Under the pieces are notes generated by a model. That model was not told where the DNA came from. It did not search any database and saw nothing but the letters and a program-made list of their open reading frames with translations. The translations under genes were made by a program, and so were the position numbers. From contig CAZWXS010000067.1 of assembly GCA_964638005.1 (NCBI GenBank), positions 1-11,165 of the forward strand: 11,165 bases of DNA, in the 5' to 3' direction. Below, one piece after another: positions 1-6,854 of this stretch. The stretch is from JAAYYM01 sp964638005 (GTDB lineage Bacteria; Bacillota; Clostridia; Lachnospirales; Lachnospiraceae). How positions within the stretch are numbered: the stretch's first letter is position 1; each line of letters begins with the position of its first letter.

Positions 1-102
1 TGTTTGCTATGCAATTTACATTTTCTCTAACCGTTACCTCTTTGTTTCAAACTTTCATCCTCCTGCTTTTGTAAGTATATCATCTCTGAATTGATAATGA
101 AG

Positions 103-131
103 AGTATAGCAGGAAATCGTAACGAAAACAA
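103..131 (-). promoter_or_regulatory. possible divergent promoter reading left
   Basis: On the minus strand TGC-TATACT (an extended -10; the hexamer lies at 103-108) is preceded, after a 17-bp spacer, by TTGTTT (126-131). If real, it would drive a gene lying mostly left of the window. No convincing coding start is visible between position 1 and 100 on this strand: an AGGAGG there sits directly against an ATG whose frame closes after three codons. Motif match only. Confidence 0.22.
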
Positions 132-157
132 GAAACAACGGATATATCAAAAAATAC

Positions 158-186
158 TGTTTCAGAACAGGATAATATGCTATACT
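158..186 (+). promoter_or_regulatory. extended -10 promoter for prmA-rsmE
   Basis: TATACT at 181-186 is preceded by TGC at 178-180, which makes an extended -10 element. The -35 position at a 17-bp spacing (158-163, TGTTTC) is poor, as is common when an extended -10 is present. The predicted start of transcription, about 191-194, falls at the base of the stem-loop at 187-218. This is the best promoter candidate ahead of prmA. Confidence 0.5.
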
Positions 187-218
187 GAATGCGCAGGGTA
201 GAAATACTCTGCGTATTT
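187..218 (+). promoter_or_regulatory. 5'-leader stem-loop of prmA with GAAA tetraloop
   Basis: The arms 187-200 and 205-218 pair over 14 positions around a GAAA (GNRA-type) loop at 201-204. The core is CGCAGGGTA with TACTCTGCG, containing one G-U wobble (197/208); the outer pairs are two more G-U and three A-U. The hairpin starts about where the transcript is predicted to begin, so it could protect the mRNA 5' end. It is not followed by a proper T-run, so a terminator role is unlikely. Bases 206-211 can pair instead with 227-232 (ACTCTG/CAGAGT), giving an alternative fold. Confidence 0.55.
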
Positions 219-268
219 GATGAATTCAGAGTTGAGACTATGAGTAGGATCAACAGAGGAGAGAATAT

Positions 269-1225
269 ATGCGTTACAATAAGTATACAATCAAAACACT
301 CTCTGAGGCAGAGGATATTGTCATCAGTACAATATCGGATGTTGGCGTAGAGGGTGTGGAAATAGAAGACAAAGTACCGCTTACAGAACAGGATAAAGCA
401 CAGATGTTTGTAGATATTCTGCCCGATTGTGGGGAAAATGACGGTATCGCATATCTTAGTTTTTATCTGGATGCAGATCAGGACAATGGAAGTATATTGG
501 AAGCAGTGCGTAATGAACTGGAAGATTTGCGCAGTTTTATGGATATCGGAGAGGGAACGATTACCACATCACAGACAGCAGATGAGGATTTCGTGAACAA
601 TTGGAAGCAGTATTTTCATCAGTTCTATGTAGATGACATTCTGATCATTCCTTCATGGGAAGATGTGAAAGCAGAAGATTCCGATAAGATGGTCATTCAT
701 ATTGATCCCGGAACAGCTTTCGGAACCGGTATGCATGAGACGACACAGCTCTGCATCAGACAGTTGCGCAAGTATGTTACCTCCGATACAGTACTGTTGG
801 ATGTAGGAACCGGCAGTGGGATTCTTTCTCTGTTGGCATTCAAATTCGGTGCAAAGTCTGCAATCGGAACGGATCTTGACACGTGTACGATCGACGCCGT
901 CAACGACAATATGACAGTAAACGGCTTGGCGGATGCGGATTTTGAATTGCTGATAGGCAACATCATAGACGACAAAGCAGTGCAGGATAAAGTGGGCTAT
1001 GAAAAATACGATATTGTAGCTGCCAATATACTGGCAGAAGTACTGGTTCCATTGACACCTGTCATTGTAAATCAATTAAAACCGGGTGGAATCTATATCA
1101 CCTCCGGAATCATAGATGATAAAGAAGAAACAGTTGTAAATGCTGTCAAGGCAGCAGGCCTTGAAGTCCTTGAAGTGACATATCAGGGAGAATGGGTGTC
1201 TGTAACAGCGCGGAAAGTTAAATAG
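269..1225 (+). CDS. prmA: ribosomal protein L11 methyltransferase
   Basis: PrmA uses S-adenosylmethionine to methylate ribosomal protein L11 in the cytoplasm. The 318-residue length fits the family. An N-terminal substrate-recognition domain (about 1-100) is followed by the conserved NNWKQYF (110-116), DPGTAFGTGMHETT (146-159), SAM-binding motif LDVGTGSG (177-184), an acidic loop TDLD (201-204), and AANILAE (251-257), which corresponds to the N-[IL]-L catalytic-pocket motif. The ATG at 269 is supported by an AGGAG at 257-261 with seven-base spacing. The gene lies 14 bp upstream of rsmE and is probably co-transcribed with it from the promoter near 181. In many Firmicutes this pair follows dnaK-dnaJ; what lies to the left cannot be seen here. 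Confidence 0.96.
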   Translation: MRYNKYTIKTLSEAEDIVISTISDVGVEGVEIEDKVPLTEQDKAQMFVDILPDCGENDGIAYLSFYLDADQDNGSILEAVRNELEDLRSFMDIGEGTITTSQTADEDFVNNWKQYFHQFYVDDILIIPSWEDVKAEDSDKMVIHIDPGTAFGTGMHETTQLCIRQLRKYVTSDTVLLDVGTGSGILSLLAFKFGAKSAIGTDLDTCTIDAVNDNMTVNGLADADFELLIGNIIDDKAVQDKVGYEKYDIVAANILAEVLVPLTPVIVNQLKPGGIYITSGIIDDKEETVVNAVKAAGLEVLEVTYQGEWVSVTARKVK

Positions 1226-1239
1226 AGCGAGGAACCGTC

Positions 1240-1986
1240 ATGTATCAATTTTTCATCAATTCCTGTCAGGCGGCAGACCATGAAGTGACAATCATCGGTG
1301 AAGATGTCAACCATATCAAGAATGTTCTTCGTATGAAATGCGGAGACGAGATAGCTGCAGTTGACCAGGAGACCGGAACAGAATACAGATGTGAAATAGA
1401 AAAAATCGAAGAGGACGCAGTCCGATGTAAGCTGCTTTTCTCTAAAGAAGATGGTATAGAATTGCCCTCCAAGGTATATCTGTTTCAAGGTTTACCAAAG
1501 AATGACAAGATGGAACTGATTATCCAGAAAGCCGTAGAACTGGGTGTATACAAGGTGGTTCCGCTTGCAACCAAGCGTGCAGTTGTAAAATTAGACTCCA
1601 AGAAAGAAGCAACCAAGCTCACCCGCTGGAATCTGATTTCAGAGTCTGCCGCCAAGCAATCCAAGCGTCGCATCGTTCCGGAAGTCACCAAGGTAATGAC
1701 GATCAAAGAAGCCCTGGCATACTGTCGGGATTTCAACATCAAACTGATTCCATACGAACTTGCCGACAAAGAGACCATGGCTGACACCAAACAGATTATT
1801 GATAACCTGACATCAAACCAATCCATAGCGATTTTCATAGGTCCCGAAGGCGGATTCGAAGAATCCGAAATAACCCTTGCAGTCAATGCCGGCTTTCGCC
1901 CAATCACCCTGGGTCGCCGCATCCTCCGCACCGAAACCGCCGGCTTCACAGTCCTGGCATGGATCATGTACCATCTGGAATCATAA
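1240..1986 (+). CDS. rsmE: 16S rRNA (uracil-1498-N3)-methyltransferase
   Basis: RsmE methylates N3 of U1498 in 16S rRNA using SAM. It has an N-terminal PUA-like RNA-binding region (about 1-70) and a C-terminal SPOUT knot domain. Diagnostic motifs are KNDKMELIIQKAVELG (87-102), SAAKQSKRRIVP (136-147), IGPEGGF (200-206) and LGRRILRTETA (224-234), the last two forming the knotted SAM site. At 248 residues it is full length. The ATG at 1240 has a GAGGA at 1229-1233, and the gap to prmA is only 14 bp, so the two are probably one operon. Codon use changes along the gene: from about 1600, and very strongly after 1860, codons end mostly in C (ATC, CGC, ACC, GCC), unlike the N-terminal half. No terminator follows; the structured spacer 1987-2198 comes next. 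Confidence 0.96.
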   Translation: MYQFFINSCQAADHEVTIIGEDVNHIKNVLRMKCGDEIAAVDQETGTEYRCEIEKIEEDAVRCKLLFSKEDGIELPSKVYLFQGLPKNDKMELIIQKAVELGVYKVVPLATKRAVVKLDSKKEATKLTRWNLISESAAKQSKRRIVPEVTKVMTIKEALAYCRDFNIKLIPYELADKETMADTKQIIDNLTSNQSIAIFIGPEGGFEESEITLAVNAGFRPITLGRRILRTETAGFTVLAWIMYHLES

Positions 1987-2086
1987 AAAAGAATATAAGA
2001 TTTATTTAGTCAATAACCATCAAAACACCTCCATACAACGCGGCGAAACCACCCGTTTCAAGGTCTTCTTCATTTATAGACCAGCA

Positions 2087-2165
2087 GCACTGAGAGAACA
2101 GTGTTTCCCTGAGCAGGGCGGTGTTGGGGTGGTGGGCGCGAAGGGAAACACTGTTCTCTCAGTGC
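2087..2165. repeat. perfect 24-bp inverted repeat with 31-nt G-rich loop
   Basis: The arms 2087-2110 and 2142-2165 are exact reverse complements over all 24 positions (left arm begins GCACTGAGAGAACAG). The loop 2111-2141 is very G-rich. Neither arm is followed by a T-run on either strand, so this is not an ordinary intrinsic terminator. It sits in the 212-bp spacer between rsmE and the cysteine desulfurase gene. A perfect long palindrome with an unrelated loop suggests a REP-like or miniature mobile element, or a structured mRNA leader. I do not recognise a named family. Confidence 0.85.
2116..2145 (+). other. G-quadruplex motif in the palindrome loop
   Basis: Four G-runs lie on the + strand at 2116-2118, 2126-2129, 2134-2136 and 2143-2145, with loops of 7, 4 and 6 bases. 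This meets the common G3+N1-7 quadruplex pattern. The fourth run is inside the right arm of the 24-bp inverted repeat, so quadruplex and full stem compete. Such a motif is out of character for this sequence, whose intergenic DNA is otherwise A/T-rich. Formation in the cell is not shown. Confidence 0.5.
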
Positions 2166-2198
2166 GTCCGATCTCATATCACAGAAAGAAGACCACAT

Positions 2199-3401
2199 AT
2201 GCAAGCATATTTAGATAATTCCGCCACAACCCGCTGCTTCGACAACGTCCGCGAATCCATGTCCGACACCATGGACAGAATCTACGGCAATCCATCCAGC
2301 ATGCACATGGTTGGAATCGAAGCAGAAAATCAAGTAAAAGAAGCAAAGAAAATCATTGCGGATATTCTGAAAGTAACCGACAAAGAGATTTATTTTACCT
2401 CCGGCGGAACAGAATCCGACAATCTTGCCCTGATTGGCTGTGCGATGGCGAATCGCCGTGCGGGCATGCATTTGATTACCAGCAGGATCGAGCATCCGGC
2501 GATTCTTGAAACCATGAAATATTTGGAAGAGCAGGAGTTTCAGATCACATATTTGGACACGGATCCGTATGGTAGGATTAAGTTGGATCAGCTTGCGGAT
2601 GCAGTTACGAAAGAGACCATTCTTGTATCCATCATGCATGTCAATAATGAAATCGGTTCGTTACAGCCACTTGAGAAAATTGCAAAGTTGATTCATGAGA
2701 AAAATCCAAAGACGCTCTTTCATGTAGACGGAGTACAGGGCTTTGGAAAATATCGAGTTTATCCCAAACGTATAGGTGTTGATCTGTATTCCGTCAGCGG
2801 TCATAAGATTCATGGACCCAAGGGTATGGGAATCTTGTATATCAATGATAAAGTCAAGATTCACCCTATCATTTTTGGCGGTGGACAACAAAAGGGTATC
2901 CGATCCGGAACAGAGAATGTTTCTGGAATTGTCGGAATAGGAAGAGCTGTACAGGAAATCTACACAGACTTTGATATGAAGATAGACAGGCTTTATGAGC
3001 AAAAAAAGAGCTTCATCAATGAATTGCTGAAGTTGGAGGATGTTACAGTGAATGGCATAGAGGTCTTAAAAGGGACGGGTGACACTGAAATGATGGTCAC
3101 AGATGAAACGGTTCATGAGACTGCGCCTCATATAGTCAGCGCCTCATTTAGGGGAATCCGCAGTGAAGTTCTCCTGCATGCGCTTGAAGATAAGGGTATT
3201 TATGTATCTGCAGGCTCTGCATGTGCTTCCAATAAACCGGCGATCAGCGAGACATTGAAGGCAATTGGTGTTGAAAAGGAATTGCTCGATGCCACGATTC
3301 GATTCAGCTTTTCGGTAGAGACAACTACAGAGGAACTGGATTATACAATACAGACATTGCAGGAACTATTGCCGACGCTGCGTAGATATACCCGACATTA
3401 G
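2199..3401 (+). CDS. cysteine desulfurase (NifS/IscS family), probable ThiI partner
   Basis: A PLP enzyme that converts cysteine to alanine and passes the sulfur on as a protein persulfide. With the start at 2199 the protein has 400 residues and begins with the family's usual YLDNSATT (4-11). Further motifs are SGGTESDN (68-75), EHPA with the PLP-stacking histidine (98-101), HVDGVQ (175-180), SGHK with the PLP lysine K203, and SAGSACAS with the catalytic cysteine C342. An upstream in-frame ATG at 2121 lies inside the palindrome and would add 26 residues unlike the family, so it is rejected. The ribosome binding site is weak (AGAAAGAAG, 2183-2191) and lies within an inverted repeat. thiI follows after 82 bp, as in the NifZ-ThiI pairing of Bacillus, so sulfur delivery to tRNA thiolation is the likely role. 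The first 40 or so codons are unusually rich in C-ending codons. Confidence 0.94.
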   Translation: MQAYLDNSATTRCFDNVRESMSDTMDRIYGNPSSMHMVGIEAENQVKEAKKIIADILKVTDKEIYFTSGGTESDNLALIGCAMANRRAGMHLITSRIEHPAILETMKYLEEQEFQITYLDTDPYGRIKLDQLADAVTKETILVSIMHVNNEIGSLQPLEKIAKLIHEKNPKTLFHVDGVQGFGKYRVYPKRIGVDLYSVSGHKIHGPKGMGILYINDKVKIHPIIFGGGQQKGIRSGTENVSGIVGIGRAVQEIYTDFDMKIDRLYEQKKSFINELLKLEDVTVNGIEVLKGTGDTEMMVTDETVHETAPHIVSASFRGIRSEVLLHALEDKGIYVSAGSACASNKPAISETLKAIGVEKELLDATIRFSFSVETTTEELDYTIQTLQELLPTLRRYTRH

Positions 3402-3483
3402 ACAAGATACTTCTGTTGATGACAAAAGGACAAACAATAGAAAGTGTATCACAATATAGTATAAAACAAGAAGGAGCAATTAC

Positions 3484-4662
3484 ATGTTCACAGCATTTTT
3501 AATCAAGTATGCCGAAATCGGTTTGAAAGGAAAGAACAGATATCTGTTCGAAGATGCTCTGGTCAACCAGATACGCATTGCGTTAAAAAAAGTAGAGGGA
3601 ACCTATGAAATCACGAAGTCGCAGGGCAGGATATACATTGAATGTCTGGGTGATTATGATTTTGAAGAAACGGTCGGAGGCCTGCAGAAGGTTTTTGGCA
3701 TTACAGGAATCTGCCCCGTGGTTCATGTAGAAGACAACGGCTTCGAAGAACTTCAAAGGGAAATCGTACAATACATGGATGAAGTGTATCCGGACAAGAA
3801 TAAGACCTTTAAAGTGAATGCCAGAAGAGCCAGAAAAAATTATCCGTTGACATCTATGGAAATCAACAGCGAGCTTGGCGGTACAATACTGGATGCATAT
3901 CCGGAAATGAAGGTCGATGTGCATACACCGGAAATAGAGCTTTATGTGGAAATCCGAGAGAAGATCTATATTTATTCCAAGGTCATACCGGGTCCGGGAG
4001 GTATGCCGATCGGAAGCAACGGAAAGGCGATGCTGTTGTTGTCAGGCGGTATTGATTCACCTGTGGCCGGATATATGATTGCAAAACGTGGTGTCAAGAT
4101 AGATGCGGTTTATTTTCATGCTCCGCCGTATACAAGCGAGCGTGCAAAGCAGAAGGTTGTAGATCTGGCACGTATCGTATCGGCATACACAGGTCCGATT
4201 TATCTGCATGTCATCAATTTTACGGATATTCAGCTCTATATTTATGAAAAATGTCCGCATGAGGAACTGACAATCATCATGCGTCGTTATATGATGAAGA
4301 TTGCAGAGCATATTGCAAAGGAAACAGACTGCGCAGGTTTGATTACAGGTGAGAGTATCGGACAGGTTGCAAGTCAGACACTTAAGTCACTGGCGGCAAC
4401 CAATGAAGTATGTACAATGCCTGTTTATCGTCCGGTCATTGGATTTGATAAGCAGGAAATCATAGAAATCGCGAATAAGATAGGAACCTTTGAAACTTCT
4501 ATACAGCCGTTTGAGGATTGCTGCACGATTTTTGTGGCAAAGCATCCGGTGACAAAGCCAAATCTGAACATCATCAAGCGTTCGGAGCGTAATCTGGAGG
4601 AAAAGATTGATAAACTCTTCCAAACGGCAATCGATACGAAGGAATTGATCATAGTAGAGTAA
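3484..4662 (+). CDS. thiI: tRNA 4-thiouridine synthase ThiI
   Basis: ThiI adenylates U8 of tRNA and inserts sulfur to give 4-thiouridine; in some bacteria it also serves thiamine thiazole synthesis. The 392 residues comprise an N-terminal ferredoxin-like region with IKYAEIGLKGKNR (7-19), a THUMP domain (about 60-165) and an ATP-pyrophosphatase domain with the PP-loop LSGGIDSP (186-193), ITGESIGQVASQT (287-299) and PFEDCCTIF (342-350). There is no C-terminal rhodanese domain, unlike the longer E. coli enzyme. The short form is usual in Firmicutes and needs an outside sulfur donor, here probably the upstream cysteine desulfurase. The ATG at 3484 has a strong AAGGAG at 3471-3476 with seven-base spacing. 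Confidence 0.96.
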   Translation: MFTAFLIKYAEIGLKGKNRYLFEDALVNQIRIALKKVEGTYEITKSQGRIYIECLGDYDFEETVGGLQKVFGITGICPVVHVEDNGFEELQREIVQYMDEVYPDKNKTFKVNARRARKNYPLTSMEINSELGGTILDAYPEMKVDVHTPEIELYVEIREKIYIYSKVIPGPGGMPIGSNGKAMLLLSGGIDSPVAGYMIAKRGVKIDAVYFHAPPYTSERAKQKVVDLARIVSAYTGPIYLHVINFTDIQLYIYEKCPHEELTIIMRRYMMKIAEHIAKETDCAGLITGESIGQVASQTLKSLAATNEVCTMPVYRPVIGFDKQEIIEIANKIGTFETSIQPFEDCCTIFVAKHPVTKPNLNIIKRSERNLEEKIDKLFQTAIDTKELIIVE

Positions 4663-4727
4663 TCGGTATGGGAATGAATCATGTAACGGTCAAAGCAGTG
4701 ACTCGTCATATGATAGGACAATGATAT

Positions 4728-6497
4728 ATGAATCTTGATAAGAGTAATTTTTGTAAGCCATGGAAGCAAGAATATCGTAAATTGTTCTGCGTGGGAAGCT
4801 TAATCGGCATCCTATGCTTTCTTTGCGTATATGGAGTGAGAATACTTGACTTCACTTATACAGGATGGCTGATGAATGGAGATATGGACTTACGACAGCA
4901 TTTTTTGGGCTGGTGTCATTATCGCAGCAGTGACTGGCATATACCGATCGGTCTGATCGACACATTGTCCTATCCGATCAGTGTCTCTGTCATCTGGACA
5001 GATTCCATTCCTTTATTTGCAGTTATATGCAAGCTGCTTCGAGGAGTCCTGCCCGAGACTTTCCAATATTTCGGTTTGTTTGGATTGATATGTTTTGCGT
5101 TGCAGGGTGGAATTTCGATTTTACTGGTGAGAAAATATACAGAAAACAAATACATTTGTATTCTTTCAGTGCCTTTTTTTACACTCAGTTTTACACTGCT
5201 TCAGAGGATGTATTATCATACGGCGCTCGGTGCACAGTGGCTGCTGCTGTTGGCACTGCTGATATGGTTCTACGAAGAGAGATTTCATACGATTCAAAGA
5301 AAGTGTGCGGTATGGGCAGGCATGGGCTTCTTATGTGTATCCATACATTCCTATTTTGTGCCGATGGTCGGACTCATAATGATGGGAAGTCTTATGGATG
5401 CATGGATCGGAAATGATAACGAGAATCAAGTTCGACAGGAGTCATCAAAACGGTCAAATGAGAAAAAGGGACTGTGCATATTTCTGAAAGAAGTAGGATT
5501 GCCGGTTGGTTCATACTGTTTGGCAGTACTTTTCAATTTGTTCATACTTGGAGCGTTTTATCAAAATGCATCACCGGTCGGTGAGGGGATCGGAACATTT
5601 GGCAGTAACTTAAATACATTTTTCAATTCTTTGGGTCATTCTGCAATCCTGCAGGGACTTCCGCTCTATAATGATTTTCAATATGAGGGATTCGGTTATT
5701 TGGGAGCGGGTATTTTGCTGCTGTTGATCGTAGTTATGGTACGTCTTGTGAGAGCAATGGTGATGCGCAAGGTTGTAATGAACAGAGAGTTCTTGATGCG
5801 ACACAGAAGGACAGCGCTCCTGGGATTGATTGCGGTGTTGTTTTGCGCGTTGGCAGTGCTGCCGATGGTGACAGCAGGTGATGTGAAATTGTTTGGTATT
5901 CCGTATCCGGGACCTGTCAAGACCTTGATGAATATATTCCGTTCAAACGGCAGATTTATATGGACTCCTATGTATATGATCATGTTAGGAGTGGTCGTAA
6001 TGACTGCAAGGGCAGAGAGGTATTTTGCCGTGTCCGACGGAAAGCAGGGCAGGACAAGTGCGATACTGCTGATTACGGTGGCTGTACTGATCCAGATAAT
6101 CGATGTATCAAAGATGGCTGGAGAAAAAAGAGATTATTTTGCGGAGAATATGCATACATATCAGCCTGTATGGGATACTTTGGATGCAGAGACTGCAAGA
6201 AAAATTGCAGATGCAGACCATTTTGTATTCATGTATGATGAAAATGACTGGATTATGGATACAGCTTATTTTGCCTATTATCACGGTATGACGCAGAATA
6301 ATTATTATTATGCACGCAGTTATGCAGAACGGATAGGATCTGTAATAGAAGATTATAGGCAGGAACTAGAACAGGGAGCTGTTAGGGATGATACGATTTA
6401 TATTTTCAGGCAGCAGGATGTGGAAGGACTCACATATGAAGGGATGACATTAGATGTGCTGGGAGATCATGTAATCGGAATCAAAAATGAGCAATAA
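4728..6497 (+). CDS. multi-pass membrane protein, DUF6311-like
   Basis: Function unknown. The 589 residues contain about ten hydrophobic segments (roughly 19-38, 92-106, 112-134, 143-158, 168-183, 196-222, 258-278, 324-345, 362-382, 412-427, 444-460) and a soluble C-terminal part from about 465. Conserved-looking motifs are GDMDLRQHFLGW (51-62), SYPISVSVIWTDSIPL (81-96) just after the first membrane span, and FRSNGRFIW (404-412). From memory these match the DUF6311 family, whose layout resembles GT-C type polyprenyl-phosphate-sugar glycosyltransferases with an early acidic external loop. That role is inference. The ATG at 4728 has only a weak AGGA at 4715-4718. The gene starts 65 bp after thiI and its stop codon overlaps the terminator of the convergent HPr-like gene. 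It looks like an addition to the surrounding housekeeping cluster. Confidence 0.8.
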   Translation: MNLDKSNFCKPWKQEYRKLFCVGSLIGILCFLCVYGVRILDFTYTGWLMNGDMDLRQHFLGWCHYRSSDWHIPIGLIDTLSYPISVSVIWTDSIPLFAVICKLLRGVLPETFQYFGLFGLICFALQGGISILLVRKYTENKYICILSVPFFTLSFTLLQRMYYHTALGAQWLLLLALLIWFYEERFHTIQRKCAVWAGMGFLCVSIHSYFVPMVGLIMMGSLMDAWIGNDNENQVRQESSKRSNEKKGLCIFLKEVGLPVGSYCLAVLFNLFILGAFYQNASPVGEGIGTFGSNLNTFFNSLGHSAILQGLPLYNDFQYEGFGYLGAGILLLLIVVMVRLVRAMVMRKVVMNREFLMRHRRTALLGLIAVLFCALAVLPMVTAGDVKLFGIPYPGPVKTLMNIFRSNGRFIWTPMYMIMLGVVVMTARAERYFAVSDGKQGRTSAILLITVAVLIQIIDVSKMAGEKRDYFAENMHTYQPVWDTLDAETARKIADADHFVFMYDENDWIMDTAYFAYYHGMTQNNYYYARSYAERIGSVIEDYRQELEQGAVRDDTIYIFRQQDVEGLTYEGMTLDVLGDHVIGIKNEQ

Positions 6498-6533
6498 AAA
6501 AGGACAACTGCAACACCCCCGCAAATGCCCTTT
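6494..6533 (-). terminator. intrinsic terminator of the HPr-like gene
   Basis: On the minus strand AAAGGGCA (6533-6526) pairs with TGTCCTTT (6506-6499) with one G-U wobble, an inner TGC/GCA stem is possible, and a run of five Ts follows (6500-6496). Read on the + strand the stem has an A-C mismatch and no T-run, so it should act mainly leftward. It overlaps the stop codon (6495-6497) of the convergent membrane protein gene. Confidence 0.75.
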
Positions 6534-6553
6534 GATTTAGAACTAAAAACTGC

Positions 6554-6784
6554 TTAGATAATATATGGTTTGATAACGGCCAATACATCATCAGCATTGT
6601 CTTCTGCATGGATGTTTAAGTCGATAGGCTTAGACAGATCCAAACTGAAGATACCCATGATTGACTTTGCATCAATAACATATCTTCCTGATACTAAATC
6701 AAAATCATAGTCGAATTTTGTAATATCATTTACGAATGATTTTACCTTGTCGATAGAGTTTAAAGAAATCTGTACTGTCTTCAT
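6554..6784 (-). CDS. HPr-like protein lacking the active-site histidine
   Basis: A 76-residue protein of the PTS phosphocarrier HPr fold. The SGRYVIDAKSIMGIFSLDL stretch (32-50) matches the HPr region around regulatory Ser46, with S41 in that position. The N-terminal GxHARPA loop that carries His15 is missing; aligning from S41, N9 or S10 occupies the histidine position. It therefore cannot be an ordinary PEP-dependent phosphocarrier. Bacillus Crh is a known HPr paralogue that lacks His15, keeps Ser46 and acts in carbon catabolite control, so a Crh-like role is possible but unproven. The start has a strong AGGAGGT seven bases upstream on the minus strand. The gene is a single unit facing its neighbours, with its own promoter (6823-6851) and terminator (6494-6533). 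Confidence 0.85.
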   Translation of the reverse strand: MKTVQISLNSIDKVKSFVNDITKFDYDFDLVSGRYVIDAKSIMGIFSLDLSKPIDLNIHAEDNADDVLAVIKPYII

Positions 6785-6822
6785 GTGAATTACCTCCTTT
6801 TATTTTCTTTCTTACATCCTTA

Positions 6823-6851
6823 ATATTACGTGGAAGAGGATTAAAAGTCAA
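6823..6851 (-). promoter_or_regulatory. sigma-A type promoter of the HPr-like gene
   Basis: On the minus strand TTGACT (6851-6846) and TAATAT (6828-6823) are separated by exactly 17 bp. Each hexamer matches the vegetative consensus closely. The predicted start lies near 6816, about 30 bases ahead of the ATG, with the strong AGGAGGT in between. It sits in the 101-bp divergent spacer shared with mtaB. Confidence 0.7.
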
Positions 6852-6854
6852 TAT
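6826..6854 (+). promoter_or_regulatory. possible mtaB promoter overlapping the divergent one
   Basis: TTACGT (6826-6831) and CAATAT (6849-6854) lie 17 bp apart on the + strand, ahead of the mtaB ribosome binding site. The match is moderate. It would occupy almost the same DNA as the minus-strand promoter, so the two could compete for RNA polymerase. Some promoter is expected here because the upstream gene points the other way. Confidence 0.35.

Larger units (their letters stand above)
2062..2194 (+). repeat. outer 9-bp inverted repeat reaching the desulfurase RBS
   Basis: GGTCTTCTT at 2062-2070 is the exact reverse complement of AAGAAGACC at 2186-2194. The right copy covers the purine-rich stretch just ahead of the ATG at 2199, the only ribosome-binding candidate there. 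GGTCT (2062-2066) can also pair locally with AGACC at 2078-2082. The leader can therefore be drawn with the ribosome binding site either paired or free. The inverted repeat is directly visible; a regulatory role is inference. Confidence 0.45.

Noticed and set aside
1..100. Tail of an upstream gene such as dnaJ, or start of a divergent gene
   Set aside because: No frame of useful length or family-like sequence is visible on either strand in the first 100 bases.
653..1075. Long minus-strand open frame inside prmA
   Set aside because: It is antisense to a clear prmA coding sequence, rich in unlikely residues, and has no ribosome binding site or recognisable domain.
2005..2035. Minus-strand GGAGG followed by ATG in the rsmE-desulfurase spacer
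   Set aside because: The reading frame closes after four codons (Met-Val-Ile-Asp), so it is probably chance.
2121..2198. N-terminal extension of the cysteine desulfurase from an upstream ATG
   Set aside because: It would translate the palindrome loop and right arm into residues unlike the family; the conserved N-terminus begins right after the ATG at 2199.
1877..2218. 113-codon open frame across the rsmE end and the spacer
   Set aside because: It overlaps rsmE in another frame, has no family-like sequence and is held open only by the local C/G-rich composition.
3402..3483. Separate thiI promoter
   Set aside because: TATAGT at 3455-3460 looks like a -10, but there is no acceptable -35 at the right distance, so read-through from the desulfurase gene is as likely.
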